Assembly (NCBI RefSeq): GCF_030503435.1
Contig: NZ_JAUKPO010000005.1
Span: forward strand, 186,001-250,000
Source: Rhodocytophaga aerolata
GTDB lineage: Bacteria; Bacteroidota; Bacteroidia; Cytophagales; 172606-1
Reading direction: 5' to 3'
Length of the DNA stretch: 64,000 bases
The translations under genes were made by a program, and so were the position numbers. The notes under the pieces were generated by a model. It did no database searches, had not been told where the DNA came from, and saw only the letters and a list, made by a program, of their open reading frames with translations. This document shows, piece after piece, positions 52,889 through 60,808 of the stretch. The number at the start of each line of letters is the position of its first letter. The stretch's first letter is position 1.

Positions 52889-55090
52889 CTATCCTTGCTT
52901 ATAAGGAAGAAATACTTCAAAGGCGCTTCCCTGGTTTGGCTGGCTTTCCACTTTGATTCTGCCGTTATGTCCCTGTAAAATAGTTTTTACATAACTCAGC
53001 CCCAATCCAAAACCCTTCACGTTATGCACATTGCCGGTAGGGACCCGGTAAAAACGGTCGAATATACGGCTGATGGCATCTTTGGTCATTCCAATCCCTT
53101 TGTCGGCAATCCGGATGCTGATCCCCTCTGGCTGACTCCAGGTGTGAATACTAATTTGTGGAGCTTGCGGAGAGTATTTATTGGCATTGTCAAGCAGGTT
53201 ATGAATAATATTGGTAATATGTACTTCGTCTGCTTCAATTACGGATTGTTCGGCTTCCAGATGTAAATCTACGGTTCCTTCCCGTTTTTCGATTTGTACA
53301 CCAATGTTTTGCAGCACATGGTCAATTACTTCATGCATATCTACCTGCGTTAGTTTTAACTTCACTTCTCCTCTATCTAACATGGCCGCTTGCAATACTT
53401 TTTCGACCTGTTGCCCCAGGCGTTTGTTTTCATCCCGGATAATATGCAGGTACCTGTTCATTTGGATAGGATTTTTATTTACTGCTTCGTCCTGCAATAC
53501 TTCACAAGCGAGGGATATCGTAGAAATGGGTGTTTTAAACTCATGCGTCATGTTGTTAATGAAGTCATTCTTTACATCCGAAAGCTTCTTCTGCTTAAGG
53601 ATGGTAGCAATAGCAAAATAGAAACAGCATAAAATCACGAGAATGAGTACACCCGAACTGGTAAATACTGTCCACATTTTACCCATAATAAACTCTTGCT
53701 GCGTAGGAAAATACACAAACAACATATCGTTATGGCTGAATACATCGGTTGGAAACAACGTAGTTTTATATACATTATCAGGCATTTGCATCGTAACCGT
53801 ATGAGAAGAAGCCATCACTACTTTATGTTTTTGTCCGGATATTACCCCATACTGGTAAGGGATTTCTATTTGCCGGTTGCGGATTTCTATGCTTAGCAGC
53901 GAATCCAGGGTTTGCTTATTTACCCGTTCGGTAATAGGGAGTTCTTTTTGTACCAACTCCCGGAAAACCTCACCAACCATTTCAGATTTGTGTTGTACCT
54001 TTTCAAAGTTCTTCTTTAAGTCGTCTTTTATGCGTACAGCTGAATCGGCCGGAGCAACTGCTGCCTGCACAGGCTTGGGAGTAGCTTTCTTAACGTTAGG
54101 CTTCTCCCGTCGTCTTTTGCCAATCATCAAATCAGTGCCTGGTACCCGTTCCCAGGTAAATGCCTGCAGTAAAGAATCACGGTTGAGCCTGCTCTGCATA
54201 AGTTCTGCCGGAAAAGAAAGCGTAAGATTGGGTAAATCTGTGCGGTTTGGCCAGGATAGAATATCTCTTGGATCATCAGAAAAGGAATAGATATAGCTGT
54301 TGGTAGCCTGCTCTTGGGTGGGCACATCTTCCGGCTGAACCTGGCTGTTTTTTTTCCCATCCTTTTTTGGCAAGGGTGTGTTTTTTTTGCTTCTACCCGG
54401 AACATTCTCATCTTTAAGGGCAGGTGGCAATCCCATCTGTTCCCAAGGAAGATCCTGTAATAACTCCTGCATATGAATATCCATCAGCACATTTATATCA
54501 GGGAAGGATACATGCGTATTGTGCTGCGACCATTCATCCAGAGGCAGATAAATGGAATCATAGAGAGAAAGCTTATCCATGGTTATGGGTTGCCAGGCTT
54601 GTAGCATGTGTGAAGGAAACGTAAAAGCCCCCTCTTCTAAGAAATTAATTGTGTCTGCCATTAGTCCATCTTCATTCCAGCTGAAGAAAAAACTACCTGG
54701 ACCTAACTGATTTTCCACCTTCAATTTGTTGTTGGGGACAAAGGCGATAACTGTTTTTTTGTCTGTAGCCTCCTGTGTAGTTTTGGGCGCAGGCTTGGGT
54801 TTCTTTGTAACCGCAGGCTTGGCAACTTCGGCAGGTGTTTGCGGATGGTGTGACGTCTGAATAGCCGGATGAGGGCTTTCCAGATCTTTTAGCTTCCGGG
54901 TTACGGTTTGTATAGCTTCTTGTCTTTCTAATTTCACTACTACCGCCTGCAAGGCATCTTGTACCTGCTGAGTAAACTGTTCATTTTTTACCGCAATGGC
55001 GTGGTTAATCCAGAATAATTGAAAAGCTACAACGCCTAACAGTGCAATGGCCATAGAGGCTATAATTAATTGTATCTGCCGCTTCTTCAT
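52889..55090 (-). CDS. Membrane sensor histidine kinase
   Basis: 733 aa. TM1 at about 8-30 (LIIASMAIALLGVVAFQLFW); a large periplasmic domain of about 430 residues, rich in Lys/Pro/Thr and low-complexity in its first third (TPAEVAKPAVTKKPKPAPKT); TM2 at about 475-500 (VFTSSGVLILVILCCFYFAI). Then HisKA with His516 in NNMTHEFKTPIS, and HATPase_c (NLLDNANKYS, IADKGIGM, GFGLGLSYVKTI). No response regulator lies next to it in the window. It is divergent from the secreted protein at 55263; the four TTTAAC repeats between them suggest both are controlled by one OmpR-type regulator. Confidence 0.9.
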   Translation of the reverse strand: MKKRQIQLIIASMAIALLGVVAFQLFWINHAIAVKNEQFTQQVQDALQAVVVKLERQEAIQTVTRKLKDLESPHPAIQTSHHPQTPAEVAKPAVTKKPKPAPKTTQEATDKKTVIAFVPNNKLKVENQLGPGSFFFSWNEDGLMADTINFLEEGAFTFPSHMLQAWQPITMDKLSLYDSIYLPLDEWSQHNTHVSFPDINVLMDIHMQELLQDLPWEQMGLPPALKDENVPGRSKKNTPLPKKDGKKNSQVQPEDVPTQEQATNSYIYSFSDDPRDILSWPNRTDLPNLTLSFPAELMQSRLNRDSLLQAFTWERVPGTDLMIGKRRREKPNVKKATPKPVQAAVAPADSAVRIKDDLKKNFEKVQHKSEMVGEVFRELVQKELPITERVNKQTLDSLLSIEIRNRQIEIPYQYGVISGQKHKVVMASSHTVTMQMPDNVYKTTLFPTDVFSHNDMLFVYFPTQQEFIMGKMWTVFTSSGVLILVILCCFYFAIATILKQKKLSDVKNDFINNMTHEFKTPISTISLACEVLQDEAVNKNPIQMNRYLHIIRDENKRLGQQVEKVLQAAMLDRGEVKLKLTQVDMHEVIDHVLQNIGVQIEKREGTVDLHLEAEQSVIEADEVHITNIIHNLLDNANKYSPQAPQISIHTWSQPEGISIRIADKGIGMTKDAISRIFDRFYRVPTGNVHNVKGFGLGLSYVKTILQGHNGRIKVESQPNQGSAFEVFLPYKQG

Positions 55091-55156
55091 ACACGTTAAA
55101 TTCTCTGATGCAACAACTTATACAAAAATACGGGGTATTATGAGTTTTAGTAAATC

Positions 55157-55193
55157 TTTAACACATTTTAACATTCTTTAACTGTTCTTTAAC
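55157..55193. promoter_or_regulatory. Four phased TTTAAC direct repeats
   Basis: TTTAAC occurs at 55157-55162, 55167-55172, 55177-55182 and 55188-55193, spacing 10, 10 and 11 bp, that is one helical turn. Such tandem phased half-sites are typical of OmpR/PhoB-family regulators. They sit 23 bp upstream of a perfect -7 element for the rightward gene, in place of a -33 element, as for an activator. Confidence 0.65.
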
Positions 55194-55215
55194 ACCCCTG
55201 TATTCACTTGTTGTG

Positions 55216-55223
55216 TATTTTTG
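55216..55223 (+). promoter_or_regulatory. -7 promoter element of the secreted-protein gene
   Basis: TATTTTTG matches TAnnTTTG; the ATG follows at 55263. The lack of a TTTG at the -33 position fits activator dependence on the upstream repeats. Confidence 0.5.
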
Positions 55224-55262
55224 TAGCATCAGTCAGTGTCTCCGGTATTTTTATTTTAGCTT

Positions 55263-56255
55263 ATGAAACCTTCTGCCTATCCATTTATTCCAGTTTTAGG
55301 AATGTTTTGTCTTTGTTTTTTCCTCGCAGTTCCCGCATCTGCTCAGAATGAGAATAAAACAGATAAAGAGAAAAACAAGAAAGACGGTACGATTCATCTG
55401 CGTATAGAAAAATCTGAGAATGGAGAAAAAAAGGTATATGAACGGACCTACAAAGAAAATGAAATGGATGGGCATTCTTTTCCGGATGGTTTTATGTTCC
55501 AGAATGGCGATTCAGTAAGTAACTTTAGCTTCTTCGGCGATAAACTCTTTGACTCGATACGGGTAATGAATCCTAGCGGAAAAATGTTTTTTGATTCGCT
55601 GCAAAATGATAGTTCAGACAGATCATTCTTCTTCAACTTTGATATGGATAGCCTTATGAACCATTCAGGAAATATGTTTTATCAGTTTGACCATTCGCTG
55701 ATGCCAGCTATGGATAGTTTGCTTAGAAAAACCCTGGATGCCAACAGCTTCTTGTTTGAGAACCTGGGAGAAAATTTTCAGTTCCGGATGGATACAGCCT
55801 TCAATAAAGGATTTGATTTTAGCTGGGATGATAAAAATTTTCCTTTTGGAGGGGGCAACATGGATTTGCTGTTAGACAAAGAGCATTATGAAATAGAGGA
55901 GATAGAAAAAGATGGAAAAACGATGCTGCGGATTGTTCCTAAAAAATCTACTATAACTCCAGATAAAAAATCTGAAAATTTCTCTGGTGACATGCAACCT
56001 TCCGGCACTGGTTTGAATCTAATAGCCAAAGGGAACAAAGGAACAGTTAGCCTCTACTACCATGTGCCAGCTGATGGCCTCACTACCATCACTGTAACGA
56101 ATGAAAAAGGTAAACGGGTATACCGGGAGAAGATCAAAAACAAAGCAGGAAAAATAGTGATGGATATTAATTTGAGCAGACAAGCTCCCGGCGACTACAC
56201 AGTACACGTGCTGCATAACGGAAAAAGCGTTAGCAAGACGGTTACAATTCGATAA
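55263..56255 (+). CDS. Secreted protein with T9SS type A-like C-terminal domain
   Basis: 330 aa with a signal peptide (ending VPASAQ). A charged segment (ENKTDKEKNKKDGTIHLRIE) leads to a region of about residues 70-200 unusually rich in Phe, Asp, Met and Ser (FFFNFDMDSLMNHSGNMFYQ). It ends in a beta-sandwich tail (SLYYHVPADGLTTITVTNEK, INLSRQAPGDYTVHVLHNGK, VSKTVTIR) of the Por secretion type. Likely exported by T9SS and attached to or shed from the cell surface. It is divergent from the sensor kinase and probably controlled with it. The function of the Phe/Asp/Met-rich core is unknown. Confidence 0.7.
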   Translation: MKPSAYPFIPVLGMFCLCFFLAVPASAQNENKTDKEKNKKDGTIHLRIEKSENGEKKVYERTYKENEMDGHSFPDGFMFQNGDSVSNFSFFGDKLFDSIRVMNPSGKMFFDSLQNDSSDRSFFFNFDMDSLMNHSGNMFYQFDHSLMPAMDSLLRKTLDANSFLFENLGENFQFRMDTAFNKGFDFSWDDKNFPFGGGNMDLLLDKEHYEIEEIEKDGKTMLRIVPKKSTITPDKKSENFSGDMQPSGTGLNLIAKGNKGTVSLYYHVPADGLTTITVTNEKGKRVYREKIKNKAGKIVMDINLSRQAPGDYTVHVLHNGKSVSKTVTIR

Positions 56256-56332
56256 AAAATTCAATAAGAGGTAGCAATAGGCAAAAGTAAAAAAATATAG
56301 TACTATGTTATACAAGGTATTGTTTAATGTAC

Positions 56333-56340
56333 TATATTTG
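56333..56340 (+). promoter_or_regulatory. -7 promoter element upstream of the small secreted protein
   Basis: TATATTTG matches TAnnTTTG, 45 bp before the ATG at 56385. Confidence 0.35.
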
Positions 56341-56384
56341 GTATACAATAGTAGCATTACCCATAATAGTCAAACTTTACCGAT

Positions 56385-56819
56385 ATGAAAACGCTGCAAT
56401 ATTACATGTATGGTATCCTGTTCTGTGTACTGAGCATGGGTATGGGCTTTCCAGATATCATTTTGGAGAAGGATTTGCCAAAAGTGGCTAAACATAAAGA
56501 AGTTAAAAAAGCTGTTTCTACAGCCAAAAACACTTCTACACGTGAAGCAGTTTATTGTACCAAAGCCGCCAAACCTGCCAACAGGCACGCCCAGCAAAAA
56601 CCTAGTACTAGTGTAAGCTGTGCTGAATTAGCGGTTGATTCGCTCCGGGATATTTATCTTAAACTTTTTGATAAAAAAGGAAATCTGTTACTGATTGAAA
56701 ATATCAAGGTAGAAGAATTTTTGAGTAAGCATTACGCTTCCCAGCATTTACCGGTGGGGAGTAAGTTTGTGATGTTTCATGGAAATACAGCTTATTACTA
56801 TATAGAAACCTCCATTTAA
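56385..56819 (+). CDS. Small exported hypothetical protein
   Basis: 144 aa. N-terminal hydrophobic export signal (MKTLQYYMYGILFCVLSMGM), a Lys/Thr/Ala-rich middle (KVAKHKEVKKAVSTAKNTST) with two Cys, and a C-terminal segment of about 60 residues (LRDIYLKLFDKKGNLLLIEN, HLPVGSKFVMFHGNTAYYYI). The family is not recognised. It has its own promoter element and terminator. Confidence 0.5.
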   Translation: MKTLQYYMYGILFCVLSMGMGFPDIILEKDLPKVAKHKEVKKAVSTAKNTSTREAVYCTKAAKPANRHAQQKPSTSVSCAELAVDSLRDIYLKLFDKKGNLLLIENIKVEEFLSKHYASQHLPVGSKFVMFHGNTAYYYIETSI

Positions 56820-56930
56820 GAGAAGATACACCAAAAATGACTACCCACTCAGATAGGCAGTAACAACTTTTTTTGAACTTTTTTCTTTCAAAGACATTAT
56901 ATAAGTACTCAATTGGTTTAAGGTTGCACC

Positions 56931-56967
56931 AAAAAGGAAGTATACATCTGTATATACTTCCTTTTTT
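56931..56967 (+). terminator. Terminator of the small exported protein gene
   Basis: Fourteen-bp perfect stem (56931-56944 with 56953-56966), 8-base loop, T-run on the plus strand. Confidence 0.85.
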
Positions 56968-57123
56968 ATTATCTATACTCCTACCTGATACAGGCAACCA
57001 ATAATCAAAAGGATTTTTAGTTTTTTACGAACCTGTTGCTACTTGCAAAGGTTTTGTAAGTATACTCGCAACAGATTTTGTAAGTTAGCAACCTAAAATA
57101 AACGTATATAAATTCATTCCTAT

Positions 57124-58422
57124 ATGATCACCGACACCAGCCATTCTCTTTTTGAAAAAGCTAAATCCTATATCCCTGGAGGCGTAAACTCGCCTGTGCG
57201 GGCTTTTAAAGCTGTAGGAGGCAATCCGCTATTTATCAAATCTGCGAAAGGCCCTTACTTATACGACGAAGATGGCAACCGCTACTTGGAACTGATTAAC
57301 TCCTGGGGGCCCATGATTTTGGGTCATGCTCATGAGCTGATTGAAAAAGCCGTAAAAGATGCAGTAAGTAGCTCACTTTCTTTTGGTGCTCCTACACGCA
57401 AAGAAGTAGAAATGGCGGAGCTGATTACCCACATGGTGCCTTCTATTGAAAAAGTACGTATGGTAAATTCTGGTACTGAAGCTACTATGTCGGCCATACG
57501 TTTAGCCAGAGGGTATACAGGCCGGGCGAAAATTATCAAATTTGAGGGGTGTTATCATGGACATGGAGATTCGTTTCTGATTGCCGCTGGCAGTGGAGCT
57601 GTTACAACAGGTGTACCGGATAGTGCTGGTGTAACTAAAGGTACAGCCAATGACACCCTCACAGCCCCATTCAACGATTTGCAGGCGGTACAAACATTAG
57701 CCGATGCCAATAAAGGAAATATTGCCGCTATTATTGTAGAACCAGTAGCAGGAAATATGGGACTAGTACTTCCTCAACCAGGATTTTTGGAAGGTCTCCG
57801 GCAGCTATGCACCAAAGAAGGAATTGTTTTAGTATTCGATGAAGTAATGACTGGTTTCCGGCTGGCGAAAGGAGGAGTTCAGGAACGGCTAGGGGTATTG
57901 CCGGATATTACAACACTCGGAAAAATTATTGGAGGTGGTATGCCTGTAGGTGCATATGGTGGAAAAAAAGAAATCATGGATTTTGTATCACCGGTAGGCC
58001 CGGTATATCAGGCTGGTACCTTGTCAGGCAACCCCATAGCTATGTCTGCCGGTCTGGCTATGCTGCATTACCTCAATACCCATCCGGAAGTATATACTCA
58101 GTTAGAAAACATAGGCAACAAACTTGTCAGTGGGTTTACTGAAAACCTAAAGAAGCTAGGATTGTCTTATACCATTAATCATATTGGCTCCATGTTCAGC
58201 ATTTTCTTCACAGACAAGCCAGTAGTTGACTTTGATTCAGCCAAAACATCTGATACCGTTCTGTTTGGAAAATACTTCCAGGCTATGTTAAATAAAGGCA
58301 TATACCTGGCTCCTTCTCAATATGAAAGCTTATTTTTATCTACTGCACTTACCGATGAGCACATTCAAACTATACTACAGGCAAACTATGAATCTTTAGA
58401 AGAAATTCTGGTGAAAGCCTAA
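57124..58422 (+). CDS. hemL: Glutamate-1-semialdehyde 2,1-aminomutase
   Basis: 432 aa. Makes 5-aminolevulinate for tetrapyrrole synthesis. Motifs: IPGGVNSPVRAFKAVGG, LINSWGPMILGHAH, MVNSGTEATMSAIRLARGYT, KFEGCYHGHGDS, AIIVEPVAGNMG, VLVFDEVMTGFR, and the PLP Lys267 in TLGKIIGGGMPVGAYGG; QAGTLSGNPIAMSAGLAML. Full length. Two copies of TTTTGTAAGT lie 24 bp apart upstream (57052 and 57076), of unknown meaning. A terminator follows. Confidence 0.96.
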   Translation: MITDTSHSLFEKAKSYIPGGVNSPVRAFKAVGGNPLFIKSAKGPYLYDEDGNRYLELINSWGPMILGHAHELIEKAVKDAVSSSLSFGAPTRKEVEMAELITHMVPSIEKVRMVNSGTEATMSAIRLARGYTGRAKIIKFEGCYHGHGDSFLIAAGSGAVTTGVPDSAGVTKGTANDTLTAPFNDLQAVQTLADANKGNIAAIIVEPVAGNMGLVLPQPGFLEGLRQLCTKEGIVLVFDEVMTGFRLAKGGVQERLGVLPDITTLGKIIGGGMPVGAYGGKKEIMDFVSPVGPVYQAGTLSGNPIAMSAGLAMLHYLNTHPEVYTQLENIGNKLVSGFTENLKKLGLSYTINHIGSMFSIFFTDKPVVDFDSAKTSDTVLFGKYFQAMLNKGIYLAPSQYESLFLSTALTDEHIQTILQANYESLEEILVKA

Positions 58423-58455
58423 AATTTAGCGTGCCTATATTGCATTAATTAATTT

Positions 58456-58483
58456 AACGCAGATAATTTATTGTCTGCGTTTT
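58456..58483 (+). terminator. Terminator of hemL
   Basis: Eight-bp perfect stem (58456-58463 with 58474-58481), extended inward by three weak pairs, followed by T residues. Confidence 0.75.
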
Positions 58484-58506
58484 GTGTTGTTAAAACTAGG
58501 TAATGG

Positions 58507-59505
58507 TTAGTAAATAAGGCCCGCAATAATAATCGCAATGGTAGTTATTAAAGACACACATATAGTATAGGGAATGAATAACAGAAATCCTTTGAATACA
58601 GTTTTGGTCCATGACTGCCGGTAAACGTTTCTGGCAGCGACAACACCATACACTAAAATGCCTAGGAAAGCGATAGTTCCTATCCAGTCATTACTCCAGA
58701 TTTTTTCTACACCCATCATCAGCAGCAGTACCAAAAAAGCAAACGCATGAATGTGCAGCGAAAAGGTTAGATGCTCCACATAATACCGTTTGCGACGTAG
58801 GTAGAACAGCTTTAACAGCAGCGCAAAAATAGGTAGCATAAAAAACATTAAAAGAGAAGCCTTATTTAACAGATATTCCCTGAAGTAGGCTCCTATAGAC
58901 TGGGAATCAGCCCGAGCAAATTTAATTACCTGATGAGCCATATACCGGTTGATAGCTGTTTGCTTCCACCCTAATGAGTCCACTACTTGTGGATCCGTTG
59001 TACGTTTGTCTTTCAAAAAATCTATAGAAAAAGACTTCCCAAATATATCTATCTCCTCTCTGTTATCTCGCCTTAACGAATCAGGATTTGTAGTGATGTT
59101 TACACCTGTAGGCAAGTCATCCACATCCACATCAGTTGCAGGGGAAGTTTGCTCCTTTGAATTTGCGGAAGCAGTATCTGTAGTTTGTTTATAAGCCAGG
59201 GTTAAAGCAAAAAAATAAAAAAAACTGATAACAAAATACAGCCGCAACGGGTGAATATAACTTGCCCGCCTCCCGGCTATAAACTCATTGGTTAAGTAAC
59301 CTGGCTTCCACAGAAATGGCTTCACAGACTTGGCAAGTTTGGAATCGTACCCAATCAGGTTACTGAAAAATTCAGACACTAACGTAGAAAAAGGAACGAG
59401 TTTATCAGAATTATCCTGTCCGCAGTGGGGGCAGAAATTATAATTGTCAAGTAAGGGATATTGGCAATTCTGGCAGTTGGATTTCTTTCGGTAAAAAGTG
59501 CGCAT
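58507..59505 (-). CDS. DUF3667 membrane protein with zinc ribbon
   Basis: 332 aa. N-terminal zinc ribbon CQNCQYPLLDNYNFCPHCGQ, then the DUF3667 signature (ANELISEFF-like LVSEFFSNLIGYDSKLAKSV, PGYLTNEFIAGRRASYIHPL), and five to six membrane helices (about 87-108, 215-240, 250-270, 275-295, 310-330) with a hydrophilic loop at 115-205. DUF3667 is a Bacteroidota family of unknown function. It is single; convergent with hemL. Confidence 0.85.
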   Translation of the reverse strand: MRTFYRKKSNCQNCQYPLLDNYNFCPHCGQDNSDKLVPFSTLVSEFFSNLIGYDSKLAKSVKPFLWKPGYLTNEFIAGRRASYIHPLRLYFVISFFYFFALTLAYKQTTDTASANSKEQTSPATDVDVDDLPTGVNITTNPDSLRRDNREEIDIFGKSFSIDFLKDKRTTDPQVVDSLGWKQTAINRYMAHQVIKFARADSQSIGAYFREYLLNKASLLMFFMLPIFALLLKLFYLRRKRYYVEHLTFSLHIHAFAFLVLLLMMGVEKIWSNDWIGTIAFLGILVYGVVAARNVYRQSWTKTVFKGFLLFIPYTICVSLITTIAIIIAGLIY

Positions 59506-59725
59506 GGAAGGCTAAGGAAATACCTTAATATTAGCAAGAATTACGTAAGCCAACAAAATACCAGCCATCTACCTTTGTAACGCCTCTCAAGAAAACAAGA
59601 TACACATTTCAGTAAACAACCTTAGACAAGTAATATTTCAGGCATATTCATGCAAAGCAGGTCTGGCTATGTAAGTACCTTGAAAAAGGTAAAAATCAAT
59701 ACTGTTGACAAAATACATAAGAATC

Positions 59726-60742
59726 GTGAAAAAAAATATATTCTGGATAAGCCTCATTTTTATTAGTTTCGGCACTTGCCCTTCTCTTTTTGCCCAGCAA
59801 AGTGCCGCACCCAGTAAGAGTGACATAGAATACGATGCAGTGTATGACGACCCATACGACATTAACAAACTATGGCTGCACTTCTATCCGATGTATGCCG
59901 ATGGGTTTGTAACAAACTTCAATGTAGGATATGGCGGCCAGGCCAATTATTACCTGAAAGATAAGTTTGATTTCCGCCTGCATATGCGGAAAACATACAC
60001 CAGAGGAACCGACTTTTCGAGGACTAATGGTGAAAAAAGCAGCACTGTAGATAATCCTTTAGAGATTTATAAACATTTTGAAGGGGGTGCTACCTATCAC
60101 TTCAAAGACAATGGAGATGCAGGCGAATCAAAAATTGTGGTATATACCAAACGGTTTTCAGCCAACAAGTGGGCTTCTACTGTTCCTGAACATATTGCGG
60201 TTCCATCTAAAGTTCGTAAAATTACTGGTATCCGATTGGGAGGTATGTACTGGGGTAGTTCTACTAATCTGAATGAGGCACTTATCAAACAGAACAAGTT
60301 TCTGGTATCTGCCGCTGGCGATACATTAAGCAAGACAGAGAAAATATATGGCAACGTAAGCTCGGCTGCCATATATGTGGGTGGTTCCATGAGCCGGATC
60401 AGAAATGTAGTAGTGAAGCCTAAAAAATATGATCTGGCTATGAACGATTTAATGGTTACGATGTATGGGGATATTATTGTGGCACCAATGGTACAGGTAG
60501 ATAATATTGTAAAAAACAAAACTTTGTATACTACCGATCATATTAAAACCCGGATGCTGGGGTTCAGAGCGGGGGTAGAAGGAATGTTTAACCGGGATTT
60601 TGCCTGGACATATGGCGCAGAATTTGGCTACAAGCCATCTATCCAGAGCCGGGGTTTTTATGCTACCGTAAAAGTAGGGTTTTCGTTTGCATCCCGCTTA
60701 CAACAGCAACGGCAGTCATACCAGATGGAAAAGAAAGAATAA
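59726..60742 (+). CDS. Secreted, probable outer-membrane protein
   Basis: 338 aa from the GTG at 59726 (MKKNIFWISLIFISFGTCPS, a good signal peptide); a TTG 21 bp upstream is the alternative. The mature protein has alternating strands with Gly/Tyr/Phe (WLHFYPMYADGFVTNFNVGY, GGQANYYLKDKFDFRLHMRK) and ends in a barrel-like SFASRLQQQRQ segment, with YGNVSSAAIYVGGSMSRIRN in the middle. It is likely a beta-barrel or barrel-associated protein. The family is not recognised with certainty. It shares a terminator with the convergent CHU_C gene. Confidence 0.55.
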   Translation: MKKNIFWISLIFISFGTCPSLFAQQSAAPSKSDIEYDAVYDDPYDINKLWLHFYPMYADGFVTNFNVGYGGQANYYLKDKFDFRLHMRKTYTRGTDFSRTNGEKSSTVDNPLEIYKHFEGGATYHFKDNGDAGESKIVVYTKRFSANKWASTVPEHIAVPSKVRKITGIRLGGMYWGSSTNLNEALIKQNKFLVSAAGDTLSKTEKIYGNVSSAAIYVGGSMSRIRNVVVKPKKYDLAMNDLMVTMYGDIIVAPMVQVDNIVKNKTLYTTDHIKTRMLGFRAGVEGMFNRDFAWTYGAEFGYKPSIQSRGFYATVKVGFSFASRLQQQRQSYQMEKKE

Positions 60743-60767
60743 TAAGCTGATCATACTTACCTTTAAC

Positions 60768-60808
60768 AGTCGCTCACAGCTATTCGAATCTGTGAGCGAC
60801 TTTTTTTA
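60768..60808. terminator. Terminator between convergent genes
   Basis: Twelve-bp perfect stem (60768-60779 with 60790-60801), 10-base loop, T-run on the plus strand. Confidence 0.87.

Noticed and set aside
57052-57085. TTTTGTAAGT repeated at 57052 and 57076 upstream of hemL
   Set aside because: Only two copies, no fit to a known promoter or operator, so mentioned only in the hemL entry.
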